This document shows, in pieces, positions 34,339-41,701 of a DNA stretch of 64,000 nt. The stretch lies in contig NZ_CP177354.1 in assembly GCF_046844695.1 (NCBI RefSeq), forward strand, positions 3,906,001-3,970,000, written 5' to 3'. The notes under the pieces were generated by a model. It did no database searches. It was given only the letters and a program-made list of their open reading frames with translations, and was not told the origin of the DNA. Origin of the DNA: Pokkaliibacter plantistimulans. Lineage in GTDB: Bacteria > Pseudomonadota > Gammaproteobacteria > Pseudomonadales > Balneatricaceae. The translations under genes and the position numbers were made by a program. Positions within the stretch are counted from its first letter, which is position 1. Each line of letters opens with the position of its first letter.

Positions 34339-35034
34339 ATGGCAAGATGTACCGCACCAGTAAGAGGGCATAGTTCGGCTGCTGCTGCAGCAAATTGCCC
34401 CGCGTGCCGTTATAAAAGTCGTGGGTACGGTGGCTATAGCGGCTACAGTACTCCATCTTCATCGTACTCTGGCACTAGTAGTTATTCTAATAGTAGTGGC
34501 AGTAGTTCCAGAAGTTCAAAACCTCGCTGGTCTAAGTCGAGTTCGTCAGTTTCTTACACTACTTCTCAAATTCAATCATTAACACCCATAAGAGAGGCAG
34601 TTGAAGTTAAGGCGGCTATCCAACCTGATATTCGAGATGCTTTTTTATGTCATGCATGGGCCGATCGTAAAGAATCAGCTAAGGAACTGAATGATTTACT
34701 TGAAGCTGCCGGTGTAAAGGTTTGGTTCAGTGAAAAAGATCTTGGGCTGGGCGTTCCGATGATGCGAGCCATTGACAAGGGCTTAGCAAATTCCAAGGTG
34801 GGGCTTGTCCTAGTAACTCCCGCAATGTTGGAGCGCCTTCCAAAAGAAAGCGTCGCTGATAAAGAGCTATCTGCTTTATTAGCAGGTAACCGTCTCATTC
34901 CTATCGTGCACAATACAACATATGAAGCTCTTCGTAATGTAAGTCCCTTGCTTGCATCAAGATCGGGCTTAGACACTTCGGAAGATTCAATGGCAGAGAT
35001 AGCTGAAAAAATTGCTGAGTTGGTTGCTATATAA
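34339..35034 (+). CDS. Integron cassette 2: TIR-domain protein
   Basis: A 231-residue protein; AAGGAG lies 8 bases before the ATG. Residues 1-26 include CysX15-CysXXCys (MARCTAPVRGHSS... NCPACRYK), a possible small metal site. Residues 27-85 are a Ser/Tyr/Gly low-complexity linker. Residues about 97-225 are a TIR domain: RDAFLCHAWADRKESAKELN, AAGVKVWFSEKDLGLGVPMM, AIDKGLANSKVGLVLVTPAM, with a candidate catalytic Glu in ADKELSALL. Bacterial TIR proteins commonly cleave NAD+ or make cyclic ADP-ribose signals in anti-phage defence. Its place as an integron cassette fits that role. Activity is inferred. Confidence 0.88.
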   Translation: MARCTAPVRGHSSAAAAANCPACRYKSRGYGGYSGYSTPSSSYSGTSSYSNSSGSSSRSSKPRWSKSSSSVSYTTSQIQSLTPIREAVEVKAAIQPDIRDAFLCHAWADRKESAKELNDLLEAAGVKVWFSEKDLGLGVPMMRAIDKGLANSKVGLVLVTPAMLERLPKESVADKELSALLAGNRLIPIVHNTTYEALRNVSPLLASRSGLDTSEDSMAEIAEKIAELVAI

Positions 35035-35048
35035 TTCCGTGCAGTATA

Positions 35049-35056
35049 GTTCTAAC
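35049..35056 (+). other. Degenerate attC (left core only)
   Basis: GTTCTAAC is the exact complement of the GTTAGAAC core, as expected for the left end of an attC, but no matching right core follows before the next gene. The site is probably truncated, fusing cassettes 2 and 3. Confidence 0.45.
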
Positions 35057-35093
35057 AATCCAATGCACGCGGAGCCACTCATAGGAGCTGTAT

Positions 35094-35852
35094 TTGAGCA
35101 ATTTCTTATTTGAAGATTATTCAATTTCTGCAGAAAGAGAGCTGACTTTATTATTGGGAAAAGTTACTCACCATATTCACCCAGATATTGTCTCTGTCAT
35201 ACAGGAAGAAAATAAGCGATTTAAACAAACATTCGAAAAATATTGTTCTCCAAAGCTTGAATTGGAGTCCTTCTTCTATGAAAACTCTGATTGTGTTTTC
35301 CCAGGATTTCGAAGGCCTGTTAATTTTGAAAAGAATGATTCCTGGAAAAATAAAGTGTATGCGGTAGATGGGACAATTCTAAACGATAATACATTTCCGC
35401 GTCATATCTGGGCATTTTTATCGACGGATCGTCCATATTCAGGCGGTTCAAATGGTATGTGGGAATCGAGCGGTTTAGGAAAATTTGAACTGGCTCATGT
35501 TTTTTCACACAAGCAAGATGAACGCAGGTCTGAAGAAAAATTATTCAAAAAAGTAGATATATCTAAAAAGCCGTATGGTCATTTTACATCAGCTTCGAAT
35601 GTTGTTTTGATTCCAAAAGGGTATGCAAAGCCAACTGATTCGATGCTCGCAATAAAAGCCTGCTTCTTTAAAAGGCATATAGATTTATACGGTACAAACA
35701 TGTATGGCCTGAGTGGCTTGGATGATTTAAAAATTCCAAGTTGGTATGGTGATGTGGATTGGCTTGAGCCAAAATTGCCCATCGACTGGAGGGAAAAAAT
35801 ATCTAACCTTTTAAAATACAGATCTGAATATCTAAAGCGGAAATATGCCTAA
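35094..35852 (+). CDS. Integron cassette 3: HNH-like nuclease candidate
   Basis: A 252-residue protein starting at TTG with AGGAG seven bases upstream. Near the middle it reads WESSGLGKFELAHVFSHKQD, followed about 35 residues later by TSASNVVLIPKGYAKPTDSM. A His in an Ala-His-Val-Phe context and a downstream Asn before a hydrophobic strand resemble the HNH fold of the HNH_2 or restriction type, but the second His and metal residues are not certain. It is AT-rich, and its stop codon overlaps the left core of the following attC. Restriction or defence activity is a guess. Confidence 0.6.
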   Translation: MSNFLFEDYSISAERELTLLLGKVTHHIHPDIVSVIQEENKRFKQTFEKYCSPKLELESFFYENSDCVFPGFRRPVNFEKNDSWKNKVYAVDGTILNDNTFPRHIWAFLSTDRPYSGGSNGMWESSGLGKFELAHVFSHKQDERRSEEKLFKKVDISKKPYGHFTSASNVVLIPKGYAKPTDSMLAIKACFFKRHIDLYGTNMYGLSGLDDLKIPSWYGDVDWLEPKLPIDWREKISNLLKYRSEYLKRKYA

Positions 35853-35958
35853 CAATCACAAGCAAAGGACCAAACTACGCTGCGCCAATTTGCGGTTCGC
35901 TTTGCTCACTTTACCGCAAATTGGCTCCGCTCCGTTTGGCCCCTGTTGTAGGCGTTAC
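35847..35958 (+). other. attC site 3
   Basis: GCCTAAC at 35847-35853 (overlapping the stop codon of cassette 3) and GCGTTAC at 35952-35958 bound a 112-bp sequence with long internal complementarity: CCAATTTGCGG (35885-35895) with CCGCAAATTGG (35913-35923), and GGACCAAAC with GTTTGGCCC. This is a typical longer attC. Confidence 0.75.
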
Positions 35959-35974
35959 ACATCAAGGAGGAATT

Positions 35975-36574
35975 ATGAGAATTATTCAGGCATTAATTAT
36001 TTCGTTACTTTCATTTGCTGTATTTGCGCAGGAGCCCAATGTATTTAAAAGTGTGACAGTGGGGTTCAAGGTTACAAAACCAGATGAATGGCAGTTTATC
36101 ACTACGGAAGAGAATCTTGAAAACCTTAAAAAGGTTCAAATGAATGATGAAGAATTTCAGCAACTAATGCTTAAATACTCTACAGCCCCATTAGTCGCAA
36201 TGATGAAATATCCTGAGCCTTTTGATGATCTGAACCCAAGTTTTAAAGTCAATATAAAACCATTGGGCCGATTAAAAGGAACTGACCCTAAGAACATACT
36301 TGGGCTTATACTTCCTCAGTTTCAAAAAATGTTTCAAGACTTTAATCTGGTGCAACCACCAACGGATACAACAGTTGGTAAATTACCAGCTGCATACATG
36401 CGTATAAATTATTCTTTGGCTATTCCAGACGGTCGAACTTTCCCCACCACGTCAGAACTTTGGATAGTTCCAAGAGGTGATTACTTCTTCATGATCGGCG
36501 CAGGTACTCGCCAAGATGGAAAGACCGGATCAAGGGAAGAAATATCTAAAATTCTTTCAAGCGTTGAACTGTAA
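35975..36574 (+). CDS. Integron cassette 4: secreted protein of unknown function
   Basis: A 199-residue protein; AAGGAGG precedes the ATG at 35975, and the frame upstream is attC sequence. Signal peptide MRIIQALIISLLSFAVFAQE. The mature part (VFKSVTVGFKVTKPDEWQFI, PLVAMMKYPEPFDDLNPSFK, SELWIVPRGDYFFMIGAGTR) has the strand pattern of DUF1795/PsbP-like lipoproteins and proteins of the Mog1 fold. No catalytic motif is visible. It is the last cassette and is closed by attC 4. Confidence 0.72.
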   Translation: MRIIQALIISLLSFAVFAQEPNVFKSVTVGFKVTKPDEWQFITTEENLENLKKVQMNDEEFQQLMLKYSTAPLVAMMKYPEPFDDLNPSFKVNIKPLGRLKGTDPKNILGLILPQFQKMFQDFNLVQPPTDTTVGKLPAAYMRINYSLAIPDGRTFPTTSELWIVPRGDYFFMIGAGTRQDGKTGSREEISKILSSVEL

Positions 36575-36575
36575 T

Positions 36576-36647
36576 GTTTAACAGGCGCATGTAATCGGAC
36601 TGGTTTTCCGCTGCGCGCCAAACCAGCCGCAAATGCGGGCGTTAGCC
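36576..36647 (+). other. attC site 4
   Basis: GTTTAAC (36576-36582) and GTTAGCC (36641-36647) bound a 72-bp sequence with internal complementarity of GGCGCATGTAA against TTTGCGG-type bases, plus ACTGGTTT with AAACCAGC. It marks the distal end of the recognised cassette array. Confidence 0.7.
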
Positions 36648-36671
36648 AATATCACCCAATAACGATACACG

Positions 36672-36695
36672 GGCGTTTTTGAATAAAACGCCTTT
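36672..36695. terminator. Bidirectional stem-loop after the cassette array
   Basis: GGCGTTTT and AAAACGCC form an 8-bp stem with a 5-base loop followed by TTT, between the last cassette and the photolyase gene. Confidence 0.6.
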
Positions 36696-36797
36696 CGATT
36701 GACCTGCTGTTATTTGGCAGCCAAACATCTTTATTCGTCTGATCTGGACTCAGTGTCACCCCGTATAGGCAGGGACAAGATTTTCCCGGGGAAAACG

Positions 36798-38426
36798 ATG
36801 GATAACGGCTGTGAAGTAGTCTGGTTCAAGCGCGACCTGCGGCTGACGGATCATGCCCCGCTGCAGCAGGCGGTACAGCGCTGCCAGCAGCGCGGCCACA
36901 CTCTGGTGTTGCTGTACTGCATTGAGCCTGAACTCTGGCGCCAGCCAGACATGGCCCATCGTCACTGGCTGTTTATTCGTGACTGTCTGGCCGAGCTGGC
37001 ACAACAGATACAGTCGCGCAGTCACACTGAGACTTCCTTGCTGGTAGCGTTCGGCTCCCTCACTGACACACTGCACTGGCTGCATCACCACTGTGCAATT
37101 CAGGGTCTGCGGAGTCATCAGGAAACCGGCAATGACTGGACCTTCCAGCGTGACCGGCTAGTGCAGGCATGGTGCCGCGAACACCGGCTTGAGTGGTTCG
37201 AGCCGCCCCAGCATGCCGTCAGACGCGGCGGGATCAACCGCGATGACTACGAGCAGTTCAGCCAGCAGTTTTTCGATATGACCTGCGCCGGTGTGCCACC
37301 ACTGGCCATCCCCATGCCTGAACACGTCCGCAAGCTGCCGCTGGATCAGATCAGCAATATCCACACTGGTCTGAGCCTGCTTCGCTACAGCGGCGACTTT
37401 CTGATAGCGAACCCCAGCGTGCGAGCGATGACCTGCATCAGCGGTGAGCAGATTCAGCGCGGGGGGCGCAGTCTGGGTCTGCAGTTATTGGATACCTTTG
37501 TTGCCAGTCGCAGTCACCGTTACCTGCAAAATCTGGCCAGACCACTGCAAGGGGCTACCTTCAGTTCGCGTCTTAGCCCTCATCTGGCCTGGGGCAGTTT
37601 ATCTGCCAGAGAGGTGATGGCCTCTGCCCGGTACGCCTTGGTGCAGGCTGACGATGCCAGCCATAAACGTAATCTGCAGGCATTTATCTCCCGCCTGCAC
37701 TGGCAGTCGCATTTTATGCAGAAGCTGGAAGCCGAACCGGCAATGGAGTTTGTCGAACAGAACAGGCTGTATCGGGCCCAGGCGGAGGGGGCAAACCGCG
37801 ATGGCGAAGGTGAGCTGGAGCCGCGCCTCACTGCCTGGTTTCACGGCCTGACCGGCGAGCCGATGATTGATGCCTGCATGCGCTGCCTGCGACAGACGGG
37901 CTGGCTGCCGTTTCGTATGCGCGCCATGGTGATGAGCTATGCCAGCTACCTGCTGTGGCTACCCTGGCAACGCACTGCGCCACTGCTGGCAACCTTGTTC
38001 ACCGATTACGAGCCCGGCATTCACTACCCACAGATACAGATGCAATCCGGGGTGACCGGCATTAATCCCAACCGCATCTATAACCCCGTCAAACAGTCGC
38101 TTGATCAGGATCCACATGGCCACTTTATCGCTCGCTTCTGCCCTGAACTTGCCACTTTACCTGCCAGCTGGCGCCATCACCCTGCCCTGATTGCCCGAGC
38201 AGAACTGCTTCGCCATGGCCTTGAGCTGGGTGTCGATTACCCGCAGCCAATGGTTGATCATGAGGCCGCCGCCCAGCGTGCCAGACAGCGTCTGGCGATG
38301 GTCCATAACCACAGTGAGCACCGGCAAGCCAGTCGCAGCGTCTATGAAAAACACGGTAGTCGGCGCCGTTCCGCCCAGCGGCATGCTACGTCGTCAGTGG
38401 ATGTGCGGCAGCTGTCGCTGTTCTAA
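36798..38426 (+). CDS. DNA photolyase/cryptochrome family flavoprotein
   Basis: A 542-residue FAD enzyme. The start at 36798 (MDNGCEVVWFKRDLRLTDHA) gives the canonical photolyase N-terminus. The first 130 residues form the Rossmann-type antenna domain. The FAD-binding C-terminal domain carries PHLAWGSLSAREV, WQSHFMQKLEAEPAMEF, then TGEPMIDACMRCLRQTGWLP, RMRAMVMSYASYLLWLPWQR, DYEPGIHYPQIQMQSG and NPNRIYNPVKQS. The TGWLPFRMRAM region is the FAD and lesion-binding core, with Trp residues able to pass electrons. It repairs cyclobutane or (6-4) dimers, or signals light. The stop TAA is the first base triplet of a dispersed repeat, so insertion may have trimmed the C-terminus. A DUF2256 gene follows. 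Confidence 0.9.
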   Translation: MDNGCEVVWFKRDLRLTDHAPLQQAVQRCQQRGHTLVLLYCIEPELWRQPDMAHRHWLFIRDCLAELAQQIQSRSHTETSLLVAFGSLTDTLHWLHHHCAIQGLRSHQETGNDWTFQRDRLVQAWCREHRLEWFEPPQHAVRRGGINRDDYEQFSQQFFDMTCAGVPPLAIPMPEHVRKLPLDQISNIHTGLSLLRYSGDFLIANPSVRAMTCISGEQIQRGGRSLGLQLLDTFVASRSHRYLQNLARPLQGATFSSRLSPHLAWGSLSAREVMASARYALVQADDASHKRNLQAFISRLHWQSHFMQKLEAEPAMEFVEQNRLYRAQAEGANRDGEGELEPRLTAWFHGLTGEPMIDACMRCLRQTGWLPFRMRAMVMSYASYLLWLPWQRTAPLLATLFTDYEPGIHYPQIQMQSGVTGINPNRIYNPVKQSLDQDPHGHFIARFCPELATLPASWRHHPALIARAELLRHGLELGVDYPQPMVDHEAAAQRARQRLAMVHNHSEHRQASRSVYEKHGSRRRSAQRHATSSVDVRQLSLF

Positions 38427-38570
38427 CAGGTCGTTGAAAATCTATCTGCGTTGCCGAATACCGCGTCAAAAACAGGCTCAAAATGCTCATTTAGCTCACT
38501 AAACTCCGCTTTTTCGCCTGTTTTTTCCTTGTCTCGGCGGCCTCGATAACGTTTTTCAACAGCCTGCTAA
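38423..38570 (+). repeat. 148-bp dispersed inverted-repeat element, copy 2
   Basis: Opposite orientation to copy 1. It begins CTAACAGG and ends CCTGCTAA, with the same interior (CTATCTGCGTTGCCGAATAC, GCTCATTTAGCTCAC, GCCTGTTTTT). Its first bases supply the stop codon of the photolyase gene. Confidence 0.88.
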
Positions 38571-38601
38571 GCCCCCCAGTAAGCAACCTGAGAACACTCG
38601 G

Positions 38602-38754
38602 ATGGCCCATAAGAAACTCCACTTGCCGGAAAAAGTCTGCCCCTGCTGCCTGCGCCCCTTTCGCTGGCGCAAGAAATGGGCAAAAGACTGGGAGCAAGTG
38701 CGTTACTGTTCCGAACGCTGCCGCCGTCAGCGCTCTGCGCCCATCCTGCGCTAA
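38602..38754 (+). CDS. DUF2256 zinc-ribbon-like mini-protein
   Basis: A 50-residue protein, MAHKKLHLPEKVCPCCLRPF followed by RWRKKWAKDWEQVRYCSERC. It has the DUF2256 layout: a Cys-Pro-x-Cys pair near residues 13-16 and a Tyr-Cys-Ser-x-x-Cys pair near residues 40-44, separated by the Trp-Arg-Lys-Lys-Trp motif; it probably binds one zinc. DUF2256 genes are often found next to photolyase or cryptochrome genes, and that is so here, with the repeat element between. The function is unknown. The short length hides it from ordinary gene calling. Confidence 0.85.
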   Translation: MAHKKLHLPEKVCPCCLRPFRWRKKWAKDWEQVRYCSERCRRQRSAPILR

Positions 38755-39081
38755 CGCTGCGCCGTGCTGGTGCACACTGCCCTACCTGCCCTGCTGGTGC
38801 CGCAGCAAGCGACAGTGGCTCAACCGCCTCTCACCTTCTACACTGTGCAGACTGCACAATCACCTCGACGGATTCATCACGTCATCGCACAACACAGGCT
38901 GTCTGAGCACCATTAGGTTTAAAACTGTTTCAGACTGGTATGCAGTTTGCCTTTACAGCTAGCGCAATTCGGATATCACAATGTGCTCACGAGATAGCAG
39001 CCGATCGTGAATACGTTCTTAGCGTCGCTGGCAACATACCCAGTGCACTCCCCTGCAACGCCGTACCTAAAGGAGTTTCCC
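38755..39081. other. Intergenic region upstream of codB
   Basis: About 330 bp with no supported gene. The right end has AAAGGAG before the codB ATG. A longer codB frame from 39007 is possible but lacks a ribosome-binding site. No clear repeat is seen. Confidence 0.4.
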
Positions 39082-40347
39082 ATGAGCAATGATGTTCCAA
39101 CGGATTACCCTCTCTCGGCAGTACCTCATTCTGATCGTAAAGGTCTGCTCTCCACCACGCTGGTGCTGGTCGGCTTTACCCTGTTCACCGCCACCATGTT
39201 TGCCGGGGGCAAACTGGCCAGTGGCTTCACCTTCTCGGAACTGCTGTGGGTGGTGCTGATCGGCAACCTGCTGCTCGGCGTCTACGCCGCCATTCTTGGC
39301 TATATCGCTTACCGCAGCGGGCTGAATACCCTGCTGATGGGCCGCTTCTGCTTTGGTGAATGGGGCAGCAAGCTGGCCGACATGATCCTCGGCTTTACCC
39401 AGATAGGCTGGTACTCCTGGGGCGTAGCCACCATTGCCATCGTGCTGATCAAGATCCTCGGCCTGCCTCAGGGCTGGGAAATCCCACTGATGGTGATCTT
39501 TGGTTTTGGCTTCTGCGTGACCGCCTGGATTGGTTACCGTGGTCTGGAGTGGCTGTCCCGTTTTGCCGTACCGGCCATGCTGATTTTCATCGTCATCAGC
39601 TTTATCAAGGGGGGAGAAGACCTCGGCAGCTGGGGCAAGCTGTTTGAGCTGACACCTGCCGATCCGATGACACTGGCCGCCGGTATTACCGTGGTATTCG
39701 GCACCTTTGTCAGTGGCGGAACTCAGGCTACCAACTGGAGCCGCTTTGCCAGGTCCGGCCCCATTGCCATCTGGGCGACCCTGGGTGCCTTCTTCGTCGG
39801 TAATGGCCTGATGGTGTTTACCGGTGCCTTTGGTTCACTGGTTTATCAGCAGGCGGATGTAGTCGATGTGATGCTGGCACAGGGTTTTGTCACCCTGGCG
39901 GTACTGATGCTGTTCCTCAATCTCTGGACCACTCAGGACAACACCATCTACAACTTTGCGGTCGCAGGCTGCAACCTGCTGCGCACCCCCAATCGCAAGT
40001 GGGTCACGCTGGCGGGCGCCGCGATTGGCACCGTGCTGGCGATCAACGGTATGTATGACATGCTGATCCCCTACCTGATTCTGCTTGGCACCTTCATTCC
40101 GCCGATTGGCGGTGTGATCATGGCGGACTTCTGGGTACGCCATAAGGGTCAGTACCCCAGTCTGGAGTCCGTCACCCTGCCCGCCTTCAACGTTCAGGGG
40201 CTGGCGGCTTACGTGATCGCTTCAGCCGCCGCCTACACCTCACCCTGGATCGCGCCACTGGTGGGCATTGTGGTGGCGGTCGTGGTCTACACCGTGCTGG
40301 TCAAACTGACCGCCAGCAGCACACTGACCGCGGAGGCCTCGTCATAA
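39082..40347 (+). CDS. codB: Cytosine permease CodB-like (NCS1 family)
   Basis: A 421-residue symporter; the start at 39082 (MSNDVPTDYPLSAVPHSDRK) has AAAGGAG upstream. It has about twelve predicted helices with the NCS1 features GFTLFTATMFAGGKLASGFT, GFTQIGWYSWGVATIAIVLI, VFGTFVSGGTQATNWSRFAR and LWTTQDNTIYNFAVAG. NCS1 carriers such as CodB import cytosine with a cation. It is the first gene of an operon with a PucR regulator (51 bp downstream) and a CodA-like deaminase. If the deaminase prefers 5-methylcytosine, the permease may import that base too; this is inference. Confidence 0.92.
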   Translation: MSNDVPTDYPLSAVPHSDRKGLLSTTLVLVGFTLFTATMFAGGKLASGFTFSELLWVVLIGNLLLGVYAAILGYIAYRSGLNTLLMGRFCFGEWGSKLADMILGFTQIGWYSWGVATIAIVLIKILGLPQGWEIPLMVIFGFGFCVTAWIGYRGLEWLSRFAVPAMLIFIVISFIKGGEDLGSWGKLFELTPADPMTLAAGITVVFGTFVSGGTQATNWSRFARSGPIAIWATLGAFFVGNGLMVFTGAFGSLVYQQADVVDVMLAQGFVTLAVLMLFLNLWTTQDNTIYNFAVAGCNLLRTPNRKWVTLAGAAIGTVLAINGMYDMLIPYLILLGTFIPPIGGVIMADFWVRHKGQYPSLESVTLPAFNVQGLAAYVIASAAAYTSPWIAPLVGIVVAVVVYTVLVKLTASSTLTAEASS

Positions 40348-40398
40348 ACCAGTATCGATACTCAGACCACCGGATGCCTTCTGCCCGGACATGTCGCC

Positions 40399-41604
40399 AT
40401 GCCCATCACCTGCGCTGACATCCCGCACCTGCCCGGCCTTGAAAGCATTCGCTTTCGGGCGGGCTTTCAGGGTGCCAGTCAGGTGGTGCGCTGGCCCTAT
40501 GTGGCAGAGAACGACACCATCCTGCCCTGGGTGGAAGGCGGTGAGCTGGTATTTATCACCGGCATCAACCATCAGCGTGACAGTGCCAACCTGTGTCAGC
40601 TGATTGAAGAAGGCCGTGCCCGGCAGGTAGCGGGCATGGTCATTCTCACCGGTCAGCCATTTATCCGGCAGATTCCCGCCGCCGTCATCCAGCTGGCCAA
40701 CAACTACGGTTTTGCTCTGCTGGAGCAGCCCTATGATCTGAAAATGGTCAGCGTGACCGAGATCATCAGCAATGCCATCGTGCAGGACAATCTGCTCGGC
40801 CACTCCCGTCGCCTGTTCCTCAGTCGCATTATTGCCGGTATTGCTGAAGCACCTGAGCTGATCCATCTGCGCGCCCGTGAGCTGGGTATCGAGACGCAGC
40901 AACCACTGTGCGCCATGGTGATCCGTCTGGCACAGGGCGGCGACCGGCAACAGCGTGAAGACTGGCAGAATACCCTCGATGAGTTGCTGCCGGAACGACT
41001 GAAACTGCGTGATAACCCCTTCCCGGTACTGCGGCAGCTGCATGACTGGCAGCTGATCTGGCCGACGTCACCGGACAGCGAAGACATTGCCCAGCTGCTG
41101 GCGTCCCTGCAGCAGGTGCAGGCCGATATGCCACTGGTGATCGGTATTGCCAATGAAGGCAAGGGGCTTAGCAGCCTCGCCGAAGGCATGCAGCAGGCCC
41201 GTGAGGCCGCCACCTTTGCTGAAATTCATCATCAGCTCAACCAGCCCGTACACTATCGTGAACTGGGGGTCGCCCGGCTGTTTGCCGCCATTCAGGACAA
41301 ACGTCTGCTGCTGGATTTCTGCAACCAGACCCTGGGCAGCCTGTGCTTCAACCGCAGTAAAGAATCACAGGAGCTGAAAGCCACGCTGGCCTGCTATCTC
41401 AACAGCCACGGGCACCATATCAACGCGGCGGCCACACTGGGTGTTCATCGCAACACCCTGCGTAATCGTCTGGCCACGCTGGAAAAAATCACTGGCCGCC
41501 CACTGCATGACCCGCTGCACCGGCTCAACCTGCACAACGCCCTGCTGATCGAGCGCATGCTGCTGCACTCCCATCAGCTGGACCCTCATGAGCCCGTGCC
41601 ATGA
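40399..41604 (+). CDS. PucR-family transcriptional regulator
   Basis: A 401-residue regulator. The N-terminal part (PITCADIPHLPGLESIRFRA, then GGELVFITGINHQRDSANLC) is a PucR purine-catabolism-type sensor domain. The central part has the GGDEF-like CdaR fold (LFAAIQDKRLLLDFCNQTLG). The C-terminus is a Fis-like HTH (ATLGVHRNTLRNRLATLEKI, then TGRPLHDPLHRLNLHNALLI). It sits between codB and codA in the same orientation and most likely activates or represses them in response to a pyrimidine or nitrogen source. The ligand is not identifiable from sequence. Confidence 0.9.
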   Translation: MPITCADIPHLPGLESIRFRAGFQGASQVVRWPYVAENDTILPWVEGGELVFITGINHQRDSANLCQLIEEGRARQVAGMVILTGQPFIRQIPAAVIQLANNYGFALLEQPYDLKMVSVTEIISNAIVQDNLLGHSRRLFLSRIIAGIAEAPELIHLRARELGIETQQPLCAMVIRLAQGGDRQQREDWQNTLDELLPERLKLRDNPFPVLRQLHDWQLIWPTSPDSEDIAQLLASLQQVQADMPLVIGIANEGKGLSSLAEGMQQAREAATFAEIHHQLNQPVHYRELGVARLFAAIQDKRLLLDFCNQTLGSLCFNRSKESQELKATLACYLNSHGHHINAAATLGVHRNTLRNRLATLEKITGRPLHDPLHRLNLHNALLIERMLLHSHQLDPHEPVP

Positions 41605-41701
41605 TGTTCTTTTACTTCAATCCTGCTCTGACGTTTGCCCTGCCTTCACTCTGTTCTGCGGTTGCTCGCCAGCGGCCAGCCGCCACGATAAGGAAAACAC
41701 C

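Noticed and set aside
36576..36647. Reading attC site 4 as a rho-independent terminator
   Set aside because: Its arms carry the GTTTAAC/GTTAGCC recombination-type ends and no T-run; the real terminator-like stem is at 36672.
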